A stretch of DNA of 64,000 nucleotides from Clonostachys chloroleuca (GCA_037952775.1 JBANAY010000003.1:15686001-15750000); one strand, 5' to 3'; shown: positions 1 through 11,822, numbered from the stretch's first letter. Made by a program: numbers and translations. Notes: generated from the sequence alone by a model not told the origin.

Positions 1-1059
1 ATATGGAGGGCATGGAAACAATATGCGAGCCCATGGTCTTGTTTGTGTTCATTATTATCGTCGGTCGGCCGATCTCCGTCGAAGTCCAAGTTGGCGCTAT
101 GGAGATGCGTAATTTCGATCGCGTCTAAATTGCCGGGCACCGGCCAGAGTAATAATCGCTTGGGTCTTTGGGGTTGCGACAAGTCAAGAGTGGATGTAGG
201 ACAGCCAAACAGCCTAGCAAATATCAGCTAGAACGCGTCAGAGCAATGAGTCGACGCGTAATAGACTGGGACAAGGTTTTGTTTTGTTATTGCTTGTCTT
301 ATTCACTCATTTCCGCCACCAATTCAACCTGCCTACCCTATAACACGCCACATGACAACGTCTTCGCAACGATTTCCATCTCTCATTAAAGGCTTTACAG
401 GATCGGTACAATTACAAAATAGTTCAAGCTATCATAATTTCATATCATGTGAACTTCTCAGCTAGTTACTAACACGGTATCAAAAAGTGGCGTGAGTGTT
501 TTGAAAAACGTGTCCTGAATCAAAACTCGAAAGGTTTAACCCGTCCCACTCATATCTTATCATCGAGGTTTACGCCGGCTTCGCAGAACTACCCTAATTG
601 CGCAGCAAATTAAAAAATCTGAGTGGCTTGCTGTGCATCTTCTCACAACCTAATCGATATCATAGTTGTTTGTAGTCTTCTCGATAAAACAGCGAACAGT
701 CTGTGTTGAAGACGATCGGGGGGATCTGAAGAATCCACATTCCGCCCCAAAGCGGGAAAAGCGTGATGTCGTAATTCAGTGGTGATGACAAATTCAATGC
801 TTGTCGGGATTTAACCTATCAGGAATTCTAGGGTTTGTTTGATTATAAATGGCTGGTTTGGATTGATGTGCTCTGTTGTTATCTCACGCACTTTTCAACG
901 AGTATAAAGCATGCATTGCTGTCCTCATCCCATGAGACGGATCATCAATCAACTGATAACCTGACAGGGATAACCGCATTGACTCCTTGTTTTCCCGCAA
1001 CCCCTCACGGACTTCTCTTGAGCTAATTTTTGCAATACCTGCTGTATAAATTTCTAAAC
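1..1059. other. Intergenic, no gene seen
   Basis: Only short open stretches without recognisable protein character lie here. The last few hundred bases are the presumed promoter and leader of the reductase that starts at 1060. I see no tRNA, repeat or transposon end. Confidence 0.5.
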
Positions 1060-2208
1060 ATGGCGAACAAGGCGATCGTTTACGTCGAGAAGGGCAAAGC
1101 CGCCATCCAGGACGTTTCCGTACCTCAACTACGTGATGACTACATTTTGGTTAAGGTCAATGCTGTCGGTGTAAACCCCACCGACTGGAAGCATGTTGAT
1201 TTTGGCATTACAAACCCCGGATCGCGAGTTGGATGCGACTTCGCTGGCGTTGTGGAAGCCGTGGGCAGCAAGGTCACTAAGCCTTTCAAGAAGGGTGATC
1301 GTATTAGCGGTGCGGTTCACGGAAGGTTGGCAATCCTGTTCATAACCGGTTTTTGAATTCGGACTAATATTCTCTCAGTGACGGAACCCAGCTTGAGAAC
1401 GGAGGGTTCTCAAACTACATTGTCGCCAAGGGTGACGTTCAGATCAAGACTCCTGACAACCTCAGCGACGTAGAGGCTGCCACTCTCGGGATTTCTCTCT
1501 CCACAGTTGTAAGTAGCCTGTTCTTTCCCTCCTATTCATCAGGTTCTAATTCTTGTAGGGTCAAGGACTGTACCAAACCTTGGGCCTGCCCCTGCCAAAC
1601 GCAGCCGAGAAGGGTGACCAGTACATCCTGATCTACGGCGGCAGTACGGCCACTGGTATTTTCGGTATCCAGTATGCCAAGCTTTCTGGACTCAAGGTTA
1701 TTGCGACAGCGTCCCCTCACAACTTCGACTATCTCAAGTCTCTTGGCGCCGACGCCGTCTTTGACTACAAATCACCCACTGTGGCCGATGATATCCGCAA
1801 ATACACCAACAACAGCCTGAAGCTCGCGTGGGACTGCACAGGTCAAGGAGCTGCCATTTCGCCGGCGCCCTCAGCAGCGACGGAGGGAAATACGCCACGA
1901 TTATCGGCGTGAAGAAGGAGGAGCTCCTTGCCGTCAACCCCAAGGTGGACGGCCCGTACGCGACCATGATGTACACGATTTTCAATGAGAGGTACTTCAA
2001 AGGCTCGGAGACGTTGCCCAAGCCCGAGGACTTTGAATTCGCCAAGAAGTTCTTGGCAATTTCCCAGGAGCTCCTGGAGCAGGGCAAGCTGAAGGTGCCC
2101 AACCCCATTGTGAACAGGGGCGGTGCTGGTTTCGAGGGAATTCTCAAGGGGCTGGATGAGTTGCGGGCAGGTAAGGTTAGCGCTGGAAAGCTGGTGTATA
2201 CTTTGTAG
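1060..2208 (+). CDS. MDR-family NAD(P)H reductase (trans-enoyl-reductase/ToxD-like), one frameshift
   Basis: Medium-chain dehydrogenase/reductase of the zinc-free quinone-oxidoreductase/enoyl-reductase branch, about 348 residues. It has the N-terminal GroES-like part with the GVNPTDWKH motif and a GCDFAGVV segment. A Rossmann part follows with the GGSTATG nucleotide-binding loop and the ALSSDGG region, and the protein ends LVYTL. Two introns are clear: 1326-1378 and 1509-1558. The ATG at 1060 starts the conserved N-terminus. Reading frame shifts by one base at about 1857-1861, in a run of three T: up to there one frame is homologous, afterwards the next. One extra T would give a continuous frame, and total exon length is exactly one base short of a multiple of three. 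Proteins of this type act as stand-alone enoyl reductases for polyketide synthases or as general quinone/enone reductases; no PKS is in the window, so the substrate is unknown. Confidence 0.85.
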
Positions 2209-3026
2209 TTTAGTAGTTATTTACTGACCTACCTACGGAGTACGGCTCGACCAATTAAAAAATTAAAGTGATCTCAATTTGGGTTTGTTTCGCGAGGTAT
2301 GTGAAGTAAGATTATGCTGAAGCGGAGCGGTGATAATGGCCCCAATACTCGTGTCAAGTCCAGCTGCCGGAGGGTTGCGTTCGCCCTCGGCAGTACGTCA
2401 TTTCGGCGGATGACAGTGGATGATCTGCAGTGTGTTTTCAAATGCGACGCATCATGCAGTGCCGGTGACCTGGAGAACACGAAGGGAACTGGCTGCTGGA
2501 GTTGGTGATTGGCGACTGGGGCGGAGCCAGCTGACAGAGATGCATTGCGCTAGAGGGAAATAAGCTCAGAGCCTCCGCAGTGGTTGCAGTGGACAGCCGC
2601 TGCTACCGCCATTCACGCAGCTTCTTTAGCGGGCGTCGCGCTGCAGGACGCCGAGCTTGAGCAGGATGACGTCCTAGCTCCAGGTCATGCGGTGCCTCCA
2701 GCAGGCTCCTTCAGTGGGTATCTTCAGCGGTCAGACCCTGGCCCACAGTGGCTGGAGGGTCCTTCCCCCTTGATCATCAGTGAGAGGACCCTGACACGCT
2801 GCACGTGTCATCCTCCTTCGGAGCCGCCACTTGGTGCTTGCCAAATATCATAAAGTGTAATGGCGACTAGTTCCTCCGTCTCCTTCGCAAAACCTATCAT
2901 CGTCACCGTCAGCCTCCTCATCGCCCTGCCTGGACTACCCCATCACCGCAGTGCAGCAGAGTAGACGGCGACAGCGGCCTTGATGGCACAGGAGCAGAAC
3001 GCCGCGGGGGCTCCCGTTGGCTGAAG
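2209..3026. other. Intergenic between reductase and MFS gene
   Basis: No conserved protein seen. A short open stretch from the ATG at 2861 stops within about 105 bases and lies in what is probably the 5' leader of the transporter gene. Confidence 0.4.
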
Positions 3027-5374
3027 ATGTTCCGATCCTCCGCCACCGCCGACGCGGGCGACGACGACAGCGACCAGAGGGGAGGGCACCGACCTCACCC
3101 GCCGAAATGGAGCATGGGCATGCTCAACGATCCGGACACCGTCGAGGTTCCTGGTGTGTATTTCTGAACACGCCGTTGGAGACGGGGGACTCTCTGCTAA
3201 CTGCTCCCCAGGATCCGTCCTCCTTCTTGCTCAGCATCGCAACCAGCCGTTGGGACTCAAGAATGTGCACGCGAGAACCTCGCACTCGTCCATTCCTGTC
3301 GACCCTCCTTTCTCGCCTACTTCGCCTGGGGGGACTAGAATCCCAGAGGCGCAGTCGCCGGGCAGCCACACCCCGGTCGCATCCGCCCCGGGGTCCAGGA
3401 CTCCAGCCCACGAGCCAGAACCTGAGGAGAAGAAGATGACTGATGATGGGACCATCATTCTCGAGCCTCAGCCAGATGACTCTGCTAATGACCCTCTCAA
3501 CTGGCCTGCATGGCGACGAGACGCTGCCCTGCTGTCTCTTGGCCTCTACTGTATGATTGGGGGCGGCATGACTCCTTTGATTGCTGCGGGCTTCCACAAT
3601 GTGGCCGAGGAGTACCACGTTCAAGAGGAAACAGTGGCATTGACGACCGGGCTCTACATGATGGGTCTGGGCGTTGGGTCAGTCATCTTTTCGCCAACGG
3701 CCATTCTTTGGGGCAAGCGACCAGTCTACCTCTTCAGCGTTCTCATCTTCATTGGTGCCAGTTTGTGGTCCGGCTTCTCGCCTTCCTTCAATTCTCTTCT
3801 CGTCGCGAGGGTGTTCCAGGGCATCGCAGTGAGCCCCGTCGAGTGCCTGCCCTCGGCAACCATCGCAGAGATCTTCTTCCTTCACGAGCGCGCCTACCGC
3901 ATCGGCATCTACACCCTCTTGCTGCTAGGCGGCAAGAACTTGGTGCCGCTGGTCAGCGCTGTCATCATCAACAGTCTGGGATGGCGGTGGGTATTCTTGT
4001 AAGTCGCCACCAGCCCCCATAATCGCGATGGCTAATGAACTGACACTCTCGCCTAGCATCACCGCCGCAATTGTTGCTGGAGCTGGCGTTCTCCTCTTCT
4101 TCTTCGTGCCTGAAACCTTCTGGGACAGAACCCCCCACAGGAAGGCACACAAAAGACCCAACTTCCTCCGCCGCCTCTCGTCGCGACATACTTCGCACAC
4201 GCCAGTTCACACCCCACCCATCGTGAGCCCAATTTCTCCCACAAGTCCGCCGGCTACTCATCATGCCCCGGAGAGGCCCGGTGCGCTTCACGTTGGTTTC
4301 GTGCCCACCTCAGTCTCTGAGAAGGAAGACCCCGAAAACCCCTCTTCTCAGAAAGGTGACGCCGCCCAAAAGGTGTCGCAACTAACTGCTTCCGGGGATA
4401 CGCACGACCCTGTTTCTCCTGTCGAAGCAGCCCAAACACACGAGAGGCGTCTGTCTACGCCACTTACGCGCCCCACCTCTGCGCACGACTCAGGGCCTAG
4501 AGATGGGAGCGGAATATCTTCACCCATTGGCTCCTTCTCTCCTGAAGAGAAGGGTTTTGCGGCTAGACTCCACCAGCCTCCCAAGGTCATCGCTTACACC
4601 CACAATCTCAAACAGCAGCCAGCCCGGTCATTTGCTCAGCAGTTGAAACCATTCCATGGCCGTCTAAACAACGACAAATGGGTAAAGGCCATGGTCCGCC
4701 CGTTCATTCTTTTTGCCTACCCCGCGGTGCTGTGGTCCTCGATCGTTTACGCTTGCTCCATCGGCTGGCTGATTGTCATCTCGGAGTCCTTGTCCATGAT
4801 TTACGGCAACCCTAATCTCTATAATTTCACTGCGCTTCAGACTGGTCTTGTGTACATCTCTCCGTTTGTTGGTGGCATTCTGGGCACTGGAGTAGCTGGC
4901 AAGATCAGCGACGTGATAGTCAAGGCGATGTCAAAACGCAATGGCGGCATGTATGAGCCCGAATTTCGCCTTGTGATGGCCATTCCCATTACCATCACCA
5001 CCTGCATCGGCATCATGGGATTTGGATGGTCTGCCTCTCTCAAGGATCACTGGATTGTTCCCACCTTGTTTTTCGGGATCATTTCTTTCGGTTGCTGTCT
5101 GGGCTCGACGACCTCGATCACGTTTTGTGTGGACAGCTATCGCCAGTACGCAGGAGAGGCGCTCGTCACTCTCAACTTCTCCAAGAATATTCTGCACGGA
5201 CTTCTCTTCAGTTTGTTCTTTACCCACTGGCTCGCTGATGACGGTCCCAAGATGGTGTACATCTGGATTGGCATCATCCAACTTGGACTTATGCTTTTGA
5301 CGATTCCCATGTATATTTACGGAAAGCGAGCTAGAATGTGGACCGTCAGGATGAACTTTATGGAGAGGTTTTAG
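3027..5374 (+). CDS. MFS transporter, DHA1/HOL1-like, with long central loop
   Basis: Polytopic plasma-membrane transporter of the major facilitator superfamily, 743 residues in three exons (introns 3154-3211 with a CTAAC branch site, and 3999-4056). The first exon ends EVPG and splices to GSVLLLAQHRNQPLGL, a junction typical of fungal HOL1-like transporters, which supports the ATG at 3027. A cytoplasmic N-terminus with a Pro/Ser-rich stretch leads to the NDPLNWP motif just before the first membrane helix. Six helices follow, then an unusually long hydrophilic central loop of roughly 170 residues rich in Ser, Pro, Thr and His (about 4120-4680), then six more helices. All exons join in frame and the gene looks intact. 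HOL1-like members move polyamines, cations or drugs; the substrate here cannot be read from sequence. It follows the reductase on the same strand. Confidence 0.88.
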
Positions 5375-6171
5375 ATTGGTACATCTCGGTCCTGATAACG
5401 AATCAAGGCGCTGTTCGGATATCCTTTTTATTTTCTTATGATTTTGGGTTCCATCCTTACCCTCCCTTTTACTGCTGGCGAGCAGAGGGAAAATAGCATT
5501 TGAGGACGTTAAGGTATAGAAATATATAGACCTTGATAAATTGACAGTTCTATCTCATCATTTTCTTACTGCGTTTCGGGTTTTACCGTTATCACTCATT
5601 ACTCGGACAAGAGCCCACAGGTGAGGAGCTACCGACATATGTAACGTCATGAGGGCCTGAGTTGGGCAGACCACACACCACGCACGACCAGCAAGAATTG
5701 ATAAATAGTGACTGTGGTAACTGCTGTGCGCGGGCTAAATTACAGGATTTACGAGGATTCGTGCCTCGGTTGTTGAAGCCGGGGTTTGATATCACCAGAA
5801 CGAAATAATCATCTGTGCTTGAAAATCGCATCTAGAAGAACATTGGCCTATATAAAAGCCTAGATGCCCTTGGAATTACGTAACCACAAGTGAACGGCGA
5901 ATATAAGTAAACGGCGTATTCCTTTTTGATTCTATGACACACTTTCGCGTGGGGAGGAGAAAGGAAAGCTTGAATGCGGGACCGGCTTCATCCGGTATCG
6001 CTCAATATGCAGCATGACTAGCTGATGGGTCCTGGTCTGTCAAGGTGGGTGAGGGCTCATATAGAAATACTTGAGCGGCTGGCCTGCCTATTCTCATGAT
6101 ACTTGACGAGGTATCACAGCGAAGTTAAGGCACCTTGGTCCCGAATATAACTTTCTCATCAGCGGACGGCC
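5375..6171. other. Intergenic; promoter region of ACCS-like gene
   Basis: No gene seen. A TATATAAAAG element sits at 5849-5858, about 315 bases before the next start codon. It may belong to a long leader or be fortuitous. Confidence 0.35.
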
Positions 6172-7461
6172 ATGGCGCTTTCGTCTCGAGCGCAGGAGCT
6201 CGCTAAGCCGGACCCAAAGTTCTTCTTCTGGGAGATCATCCAGAAGCCATGGCATCCTCAGGACAAACCCGACGGCTACGTATGCTTGGGTCTCGCTGAG
6301 AACGTGCTGATGCACGATACGCTCGCGGAGCACATCCAGCGGAACATCTCTCTCGTCAGCAGCGACTTCACATACGGAGACGGCAAGAAGCATCTTCGCT
6401 CGACCTTTGCCCGGTTCCTCAACCGACATTTCAGGCCGATCGTTCCTATCGACGCCGCTCACATCACGCCTACCAACGGCTGCAGCTCCGCCATCGAGCA
6501 TGCTGCCTGGGCCTTTGGTAACCCTGGTGACTCGTTTCTGCTGGGCAGGCCGTTCTATGGCACCTTTGTACCGGACGTCACGCTTCGCATGGGGACCAAA
6601 TTGGCATACGTTGAGTTTGGTTCTGAGACTGACCCGATCGGACCTGGATGCGTGTCCAAGTACGAAGACAAGATCCTCGAGGTGCAGGCAAACGGTGGCA
6701 GAGTGGCGGGCTTGATACTCGCGCACCCTCATAACCCGCTGGGGAGGTGCTATCCGCGTGCGGTCCTGATCGAGCTCATGAAGTTGTGCCAGAAGCACCG
6801 GATCCATTTCATCAGTGATGAAATTTACGCACTGTCCACCTTCGCAAATACAGTAGACAGCGTGGAGGTGCATCCGTTTGAGTCGGCATTGTCCATTGAC
6901 ACGGCGGGCGTCATCGACCCGAGCCTGGTGCATGTCATCTGGGGCATGTCAAAGGACTTTGGCGCCAACGGCATTCGACTGGGCGCTTTTATCTCACAGA
7001 ATAACGCTGAGCTGCATCGTGCTCTGCTCCCGGTGTCGCTCTATAGTTCCACCTCGGCTATTACGGACTGCGCTGCGGCGAATATGCTGAACGACGACGA
7101 GTGGGTGGACAAGTATATTGAGGAGAACCGGAGGGCTCTGCAGAGCAATTTTGAGCATGTTGCCAAGTGGGCTCAAGAGCAGGGCTTCGAGTACGCGCCT
7201 GGGGTGAATGCTGCCTTCTTCCTCTGGCTGAACCTGGGCGCGGCCTATCGCAAATTGCATCCAGAGCTGGAAGAGAAGGGAGGTGTAGATATCGACCAGC
7301 TGGTGATGGACGCACTGCTTGGTGAAAAGGTCTTCTTGGCATCGGGGGCGCAGTTTGGTTCTGAGAGTCCAGGTTGGTTTAGAATTGTGTTCTCGCAGAA
7401 GCGGGACTATCTGGATGAAGGGCTGCAGCGGATTGTTGTTGCAATTCAGAAGCGAGATTGA
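6172..7461 (+). CDS. ACC-synthase-like PLP-dependent aminotransferase (class I/II)
   Basis: Single-exon gene of 429 residues, the normal length for fungal 1-aminocyclopropane-1-carboxylate synthase-like proteins of the class I/II aminotransferase fold. Landmarks in order: GLAENVL near residue 41, the TPTNGCSSAIEH phosphate-binding region, HPHNPLGR (substrate/cofactor Asn), SDEIYALS (the Asp and Tyr that contact the PLP ring), and GMSKDFGANGIRLG, in which the Lys forms the Schiff base and the Arg binds PLP phosphate. A conserved C-terminal WFRIVFS holds the carboxylate-binding Arg. It is cytosolic, with no signal or membrane segment. Members convert S-adenosylmethionine to ACC or act as aminotransferases or beta-lyases on other amino acids; true ACC synthase activity cannot be assumed. 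It converges with the enolase-superfamily gene downstream. Confidence 0.9.
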   Translation: MALSSRAQELAKPDPKFFFWEIIQKPWHPQDKPDGYVCLGLAENVLMHDTLAEHIQRNISLVSSDFTYGDGKKHLRSTFARFLNRHFRPIVPIDAAHITPTNGCSSAIEHAAWAFGNPGDSFLLGRPFYGTFVPDVTLRMGTKLAYVEFGSETDPIGPGCVSKYEDKILEVQANGGRVAGLILAHPHNPLGRCYPRAVLIELMKLCQKHRIHFISDEIYALSTFANTVDSVEVHPFESALSIDTAGVIDPSLVHVIWGMSKDFGANGIRLGAFISQNNAELHRALLPVSLYSSTSAITDCAAANMLNDDEWVDKYIEENRRALQSNFEHVAKWAQEQGFEYAPGVNAAFFLWLNLGAAYRKLHPELEEKGGVDIDQLVMDALLGEKVFLASGAQFGSESPGWFRIVFSQKRDYLDEGLQRIVVAIQKRD

Positions 7462-7780
7462 ATACTGAATATATGATACGGACGACAAAGTTTGATTATA
7501 AAGTGAGAAAATCAATGAAATCTGCTAGACCCGTCATCTCAACACCATCAACAACTGAAGACATGATTAGAAAGGATTGCTCTCTCAGTCTTAACTCAGT
7601 AATAATTCCGGATCACTTTAAGTTTTCACACGATCGTACGCTTAGAGTAAATTGCATCTGATATGGAGAGCTACTATTGCCTCCGATCTATTCTCATATG
7701 GTTACAATAGCTCTACCATGAGTGAGGTTCGAGCAATGCGACTTACCGTATGAACATCTGTGGTATATGGCCGTATGCCC
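7462..7780. other. Convergent intergenic spacer
   Basis: Short 3' spacer between two genes that run towards each other. Nothing coding recognised; it presumably holds both polyadenylation regions. Confidence 0.4.
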
Positions 7781-8898
7781 TTAATGATAGCTAGCTACAG
7801 GATCACCCAACACATCCAAACGAGGTCTGACACCCAAGCCCGGCGTATTAGGCGCACTGATACGTCCATCAACAACTTCAAAGTCCACATCAGCCGTCGT
7901 GAGGCTCACAACACTCCGAGTGTCCAGAATGGTACGCTGGTTCCGCTCTGGGATAGTCTGCCCTAGATCAACGATGGCAGACAAGGCAATCTCCGACCTA
8001 GCCGTCTCCTGGACGCTGATAGTCAGGCCCGCGGCGACACAGATGTCGCGCTGGCGGCGTCCCTTGGTCAGGCCGCCATTCTTGGAGACCTTCAGTCCAA
8101 TGCCATCCGCCGCATCGTCGGGCGATGATTTGAATGATTGATTCATCGCCAACGGCCAGCTCATCGAGGAATATCGGTATGTCAGTTCGGCGTTGGAGAG
8201 AAAGGGTTTCTCTCCACGTAGCGCAAGGGTCTTCCAGAACGAAATCAAGACCAGGAGGAAGCTGCCTCAACATCCGGAGAGCGCTCTCCAAATTCATTCC
8301 TCCGTTGGCATCAACGATGAAGAACTCGCCCGGTTTCTTGTCTGCCAGCGCCGCCGTGATCCGTTCAGCGTCAATCGTAGGGTCATCGCCCACTTTGAGA
8401 GAATGTCCCGTGTATCCCTCAGCGCAGAATGCTTCAACTTGCTGGCGAGTCTCGGCCGGACCGGTGACGGGGCACGAATCAATGATTGGCATCTTGACAT
8501 CCGTGCGGCCCCCGAGAAGCCGCATACGGGGAGTCCAGTGGCCTTGCCGAATATGTCCCAACAAGCCACATCGATGGCTGCCTTCGCGTGGGAGTGGCCG
8601 ACCAGGGCAGCATCCATGGCATCGTAGACGCGATCGACTCTTCGAGGGTCTAAGCCGATTAATTTCGGTGCGATTTCAGCGATGCCTGCCCGGACACCGA
8701 GGGCGTGGGATGCAACCCAGTTGGAGCCAAACGGTGTGCTTTCTCCCCAGCCCTCGATACCTCATTTTGGGTGGTAATTCGGACGATGGTGGCATCGAAG
8801 CTTTTGTATTCTCTGCCGCCGGACAAACGATAGACTCCGCCTCTGTAGGGCAAGTCGACTTGAAAGACGTCAATGCGGGCAATATTCAGCTCCTCCAT
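7781..8898 (-). pseudogene. Mandelate racemase/muconate-lactonizing (enolase superfamily) enzyme, three frameshifts
   Basis: Homology runs continuously from the start at 8898 (MEELNIARIDVFQVDLPYRG) to the stop at 7781, but in changing frames. Breaks are near 8760 (one base missing, run of G), near 8516-8518 (one base missing) and at 8121-8123 (one base extra, run of C). With those corrected the length is about 372 residues, normal for the family. Visible parts: the capping domain with SGGREYKSFDAT, the barrel strand GHSLKVG with the catalytic Lys, metal ligands in DANGG, EDP and the LDEL loop, and the second base Lys in KVSKNGG. The N-terminal GVYRLSGG resembles fungal cis-3-hydroxy-L-proline dehydratase/hydroxyproline epimerase-like members, an inference only. 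No intron fits the breaks. Either a decayed gene or three consensus errors; the density of three in 1.1 kb is higher than elsewhere in the window. Confidence 0.75.
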
Positions 8899-9659
8899 TG
8901 TTCTTGATTATGATTAGGCTTCGTCGATGAATATATTCTGACCGCGGAAGCAGTTTGTTGATCGTCTCTATGCTCTTTTTGCAAACCTGCGGCTACCGAA
9001 TATTCAGAAACCTACCACACATGGCATGGAAGATGTCTCTTATAAAATCATGTCCAGACGGGGTGTTTACCATGACCTTTGGACGAGGACCGTCTCTCAT
9101 TAAAATTACCTCAAAAAAGGATATTGCGAGAGAAACAAACTCGCCGCTATGGCTAATCCTCTGCGGGGTTACAATCTATACCTCCGTCGTTTTATCACAT
9201 AGACCTGTACCTTTCCAGAAGCGAATTCAAACCAACCGACAAACCCGAGGATGGTGCATTCGACATCAGCGGGGTGGTTGGATATTTCGGAAGCACCCGA
9301 AGAGAGTTTTAATTTTGCACTCCTGCGCCAGTACTCCACGTGGCCCTGGCTTTCAACTCTCTCTTTGGGGTTCAAGGTGTCCTATTCCACTGTATGATTT
9401 AAGTGATGTTCCTGAACTGAGTAGGTGCTAGAATTAACCTCGAAGGTTGCTGTCATGAAAGATGTTGGGTACTTGTAATGAGTGGCTACTGGCTTGCACC
9501 GAAGTCATCTACCGCTGGAATGGCTGTAAACTGGAGCATGCGCTGTGCTCTGTAGGCAGCATATATTCTGTAAGACAGTATGTTATCTATTGATGTGACT
9601 TCTAGTATTTATCAAATTTAATTTTGCTGGAAGAGAACCGTTGGGGTTTCATAGTAATT
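8899..9659. other. Intergenic, no gene seen
   Basis: Open stretches on both strands between 8955 and 9431 show no family signature. This holds the promoter of the frameshifted enolase-superfamily gene and the 3' region of the TIM-barrel gene. Confidence 0.4.
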
Positions 9660-10978
9660 TCAGTTTGCACTGGCGAGCGTCGCCTGGAAGAGCTTCTGTA
9701 ACCGGGCCCCTTCTGTATCGGCAACCTCTGAATAATCCCTCACTGCATTATAAGCATGGTATGGGTAGGGGCTGAGAAACATGTAAGCAGAGGAAACTGA
9801 TAATGAGCACATAGGAAAACACTTACCCGTATTCGGGAGTGAACGTGACGGGAGCACCCGGGTTGTTCTTGGACCAGTCCCTCACAATTCTGGTCCAGAG
9901 GTTGTCGAAGAACGTCTTCTCAGCGACGAACGTGGGATCAGATGGATCTGGGCACTGAGAGCCTTGGGTTGTTCCAATGCGGGCGTGAATATGGGAGACC
10001 TTGGATGATATGAGTCAAGCACTTCCCCAAGTATTGTCCGATTTCTATATCAAATGGCGACTTACGTGTGGGATTATCTCTGTCAGGAGCTGCTTGTCCT
10101 CTTCTCCCAGATCTAGGAGCCGCTCACAGCAGACAACATGGTGGGAGAAATCACCAGTAATGCGAAGCCTGTACTGGTGTTTAGCAATGTGTCCAAACAC
10201 TATCAAGTGTCGTCATTCATACTTGGGCACTTCGCGAAGGATATGCGTTGTGGCATATGGGGTAAAAAGAGAGCGGTTGCGGTGCGTCTCGTGGACTACC
10301 TTACCAGCAAGGCCGAGCTCAGCGTCAATCTCGATGGTTGCCTTGTAGAATTGTACAGATTCTTCCAGGGTCCAGTAATCTCTGCCCTTACTGGTTAGCA
10401 TGTCGAAATCGTTTCTAGACACTGATTAATCCTTGGAGTTGGAGTATACGTACGCGCCAGACTGGGCATTGATCTTGAGCGGGCGCAATTCCTTGGCCTT
10501 TTCCAACTGCTTTCGGTAGTATTCTATATGTTGTTGTGGTTGAAGACCAGCAGGCCGAGGACCAGCTGCGTGTGGCCAGTGGGATACAACCCTAACATTG
10601 TTAGTTCAAACATACCACTTCTTCGGGCAGGCCATTGACAGTCATCTAGTTACGGCCCTATGTGTGGTGCTGTTGAACTTACTGAACAACGATTTCTAGT
10701 CCATTGTCATCACAGATCTTCCTGAGGATGGGGAGATCTGGAAGGAAGTCCGATTCCCCGTTGACGTTGATTTCAATGCCAGCTAATTATTCCAACAGGT
10801 TTAGTTATACATTACTATGCTTTTTTCCGGGAAACCAAGACTGGAAAATTTCTTCAATTTTAGATAGAGACATACCGTATCCTTTGGCTTTCAGTTCCGG
10901 GAGCCATCGGGCGAAATTCTCGTAATTTTTCCCTCCATCGACTCCCCAGGTCGCTCGAATGCGCAAGATCTCAGTCAT
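9660..10978 (-). CDS. Xylose-isomerase-like TIM-barrel sugar isomerase/epimerase
   Basis: Seven exons (10978-10876, 10792-10683, 10591-10454, 10414-10223, 10168-10066, 9999-9837, 9771-9660) join in frame to 306 residues, all with GT-AG borders. The product is a soluble (beta/alpha)8 barrel of the AP-endonuclease-2/xylose-isomerase-like fold. Metal-binding residues can be placed in strand order: the Glu in VVHETHRN, the Asp and His in TGDFSHH, the His in SHIHARIG and the Glu in FTPEYGP. Members epimerise or isomerise keto-sugars or sugar phosphates or act on related polyols. The substrate is not readable. Intron richness (six introns in 1.3 kb) contrasts with the intron-free neighbours. It lies head-to-tail behind the dioxygenase gene on the same strand. 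Confidence 0.87.
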
Positions 10979-11822
10979 TATGGTCGAAGAAGATGGGACT
11001 CAACAATTAACTTTCTGGTGAAGAACGAAAATACAGAATATTGTCTCCCAATAACTTGCTTACATGAAAATTGCACCACGTCTCCTTCCTACGGCCCCTG
11101 ATCTTATACCTCGATCCCGGGACGCATACTCCATTCTGAGGCTCGCTCGCGTCATGCTAATTACCCCTCCCAGATTGAATCTAAGGTGCAAGAATTTCCG
11201 ATGGACCGCGGGGAACTTTTTCCTCTCTGGGAAGATCTACACCAAACATGACTTGGCTAGTGGGGACAGAGCACATTTATGGATCTCGAAGCTTCACGCC
11301 TCTGTCTGTTCGCTCAAACAAATCTCAAAAAGGCAATTTCCCCCATGGGAAAAGCTAGAGCTCCGGATTTTGAATCGCCCAAACCTCGCAAGAAAAAGGG
11401 AAACTTGGCGGGGCTTCTGGTCTCTGAATAAACCGTCGTGTATGATTGGTGAATTTATTCTCTCGGGGTCCTTTGGACTGACAATACCCCGCATGAGGCA
11501 ACTGGATGACGGATGAAATGAGACATTAAATTGAAGGGCGACCACTTCCTACGATGATTAGAATACTGTAGCAATGTAGAGTGATATAATCGACAGTCTT
11601 CCGTGTATTGGTGCTCAATAATTCGACACTACTAAGCACAGACTCGACAATAGGTAGCACTTTATGCTTGAGTGTTTCGAACCCGCTTGACAGGATTGAA
11701 TTGATGTCGCAAAGGCAAATCCGAATCCCGAGCCTCGTCCGAAAAACATGCTGATATGCATCTACGGCCCCCCAATACTTAGCGACAGAAGAAACGCTGC
11801 ATATTTGCGTAATGCAGTAAGA
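10979..11822. other. Intergenic, no gene seen
   Basis: Promoter region of the TIM-barrel gene and 3' flank of the dioxygenase gene. A 150-codon open stretch at 11064-11516 on the plus strand has no recognisable family features. Confidence 0.4.

Noticed and set aside
6094..6933. 279-codon minus-strand open frame
   Set aside because: Antisense to the ACCS-like gene; no domain.
8134..8907. 257-codon plus-strand open frame
   Set aside because: Antisense to the enolase-superfamily gene, whose homology on the minus strand is clear.
11064..11516. 150-codon plus-strand open frame
   Set aside because: Lies in the promoter region of the TIM-barrel gene, no conserved feature.
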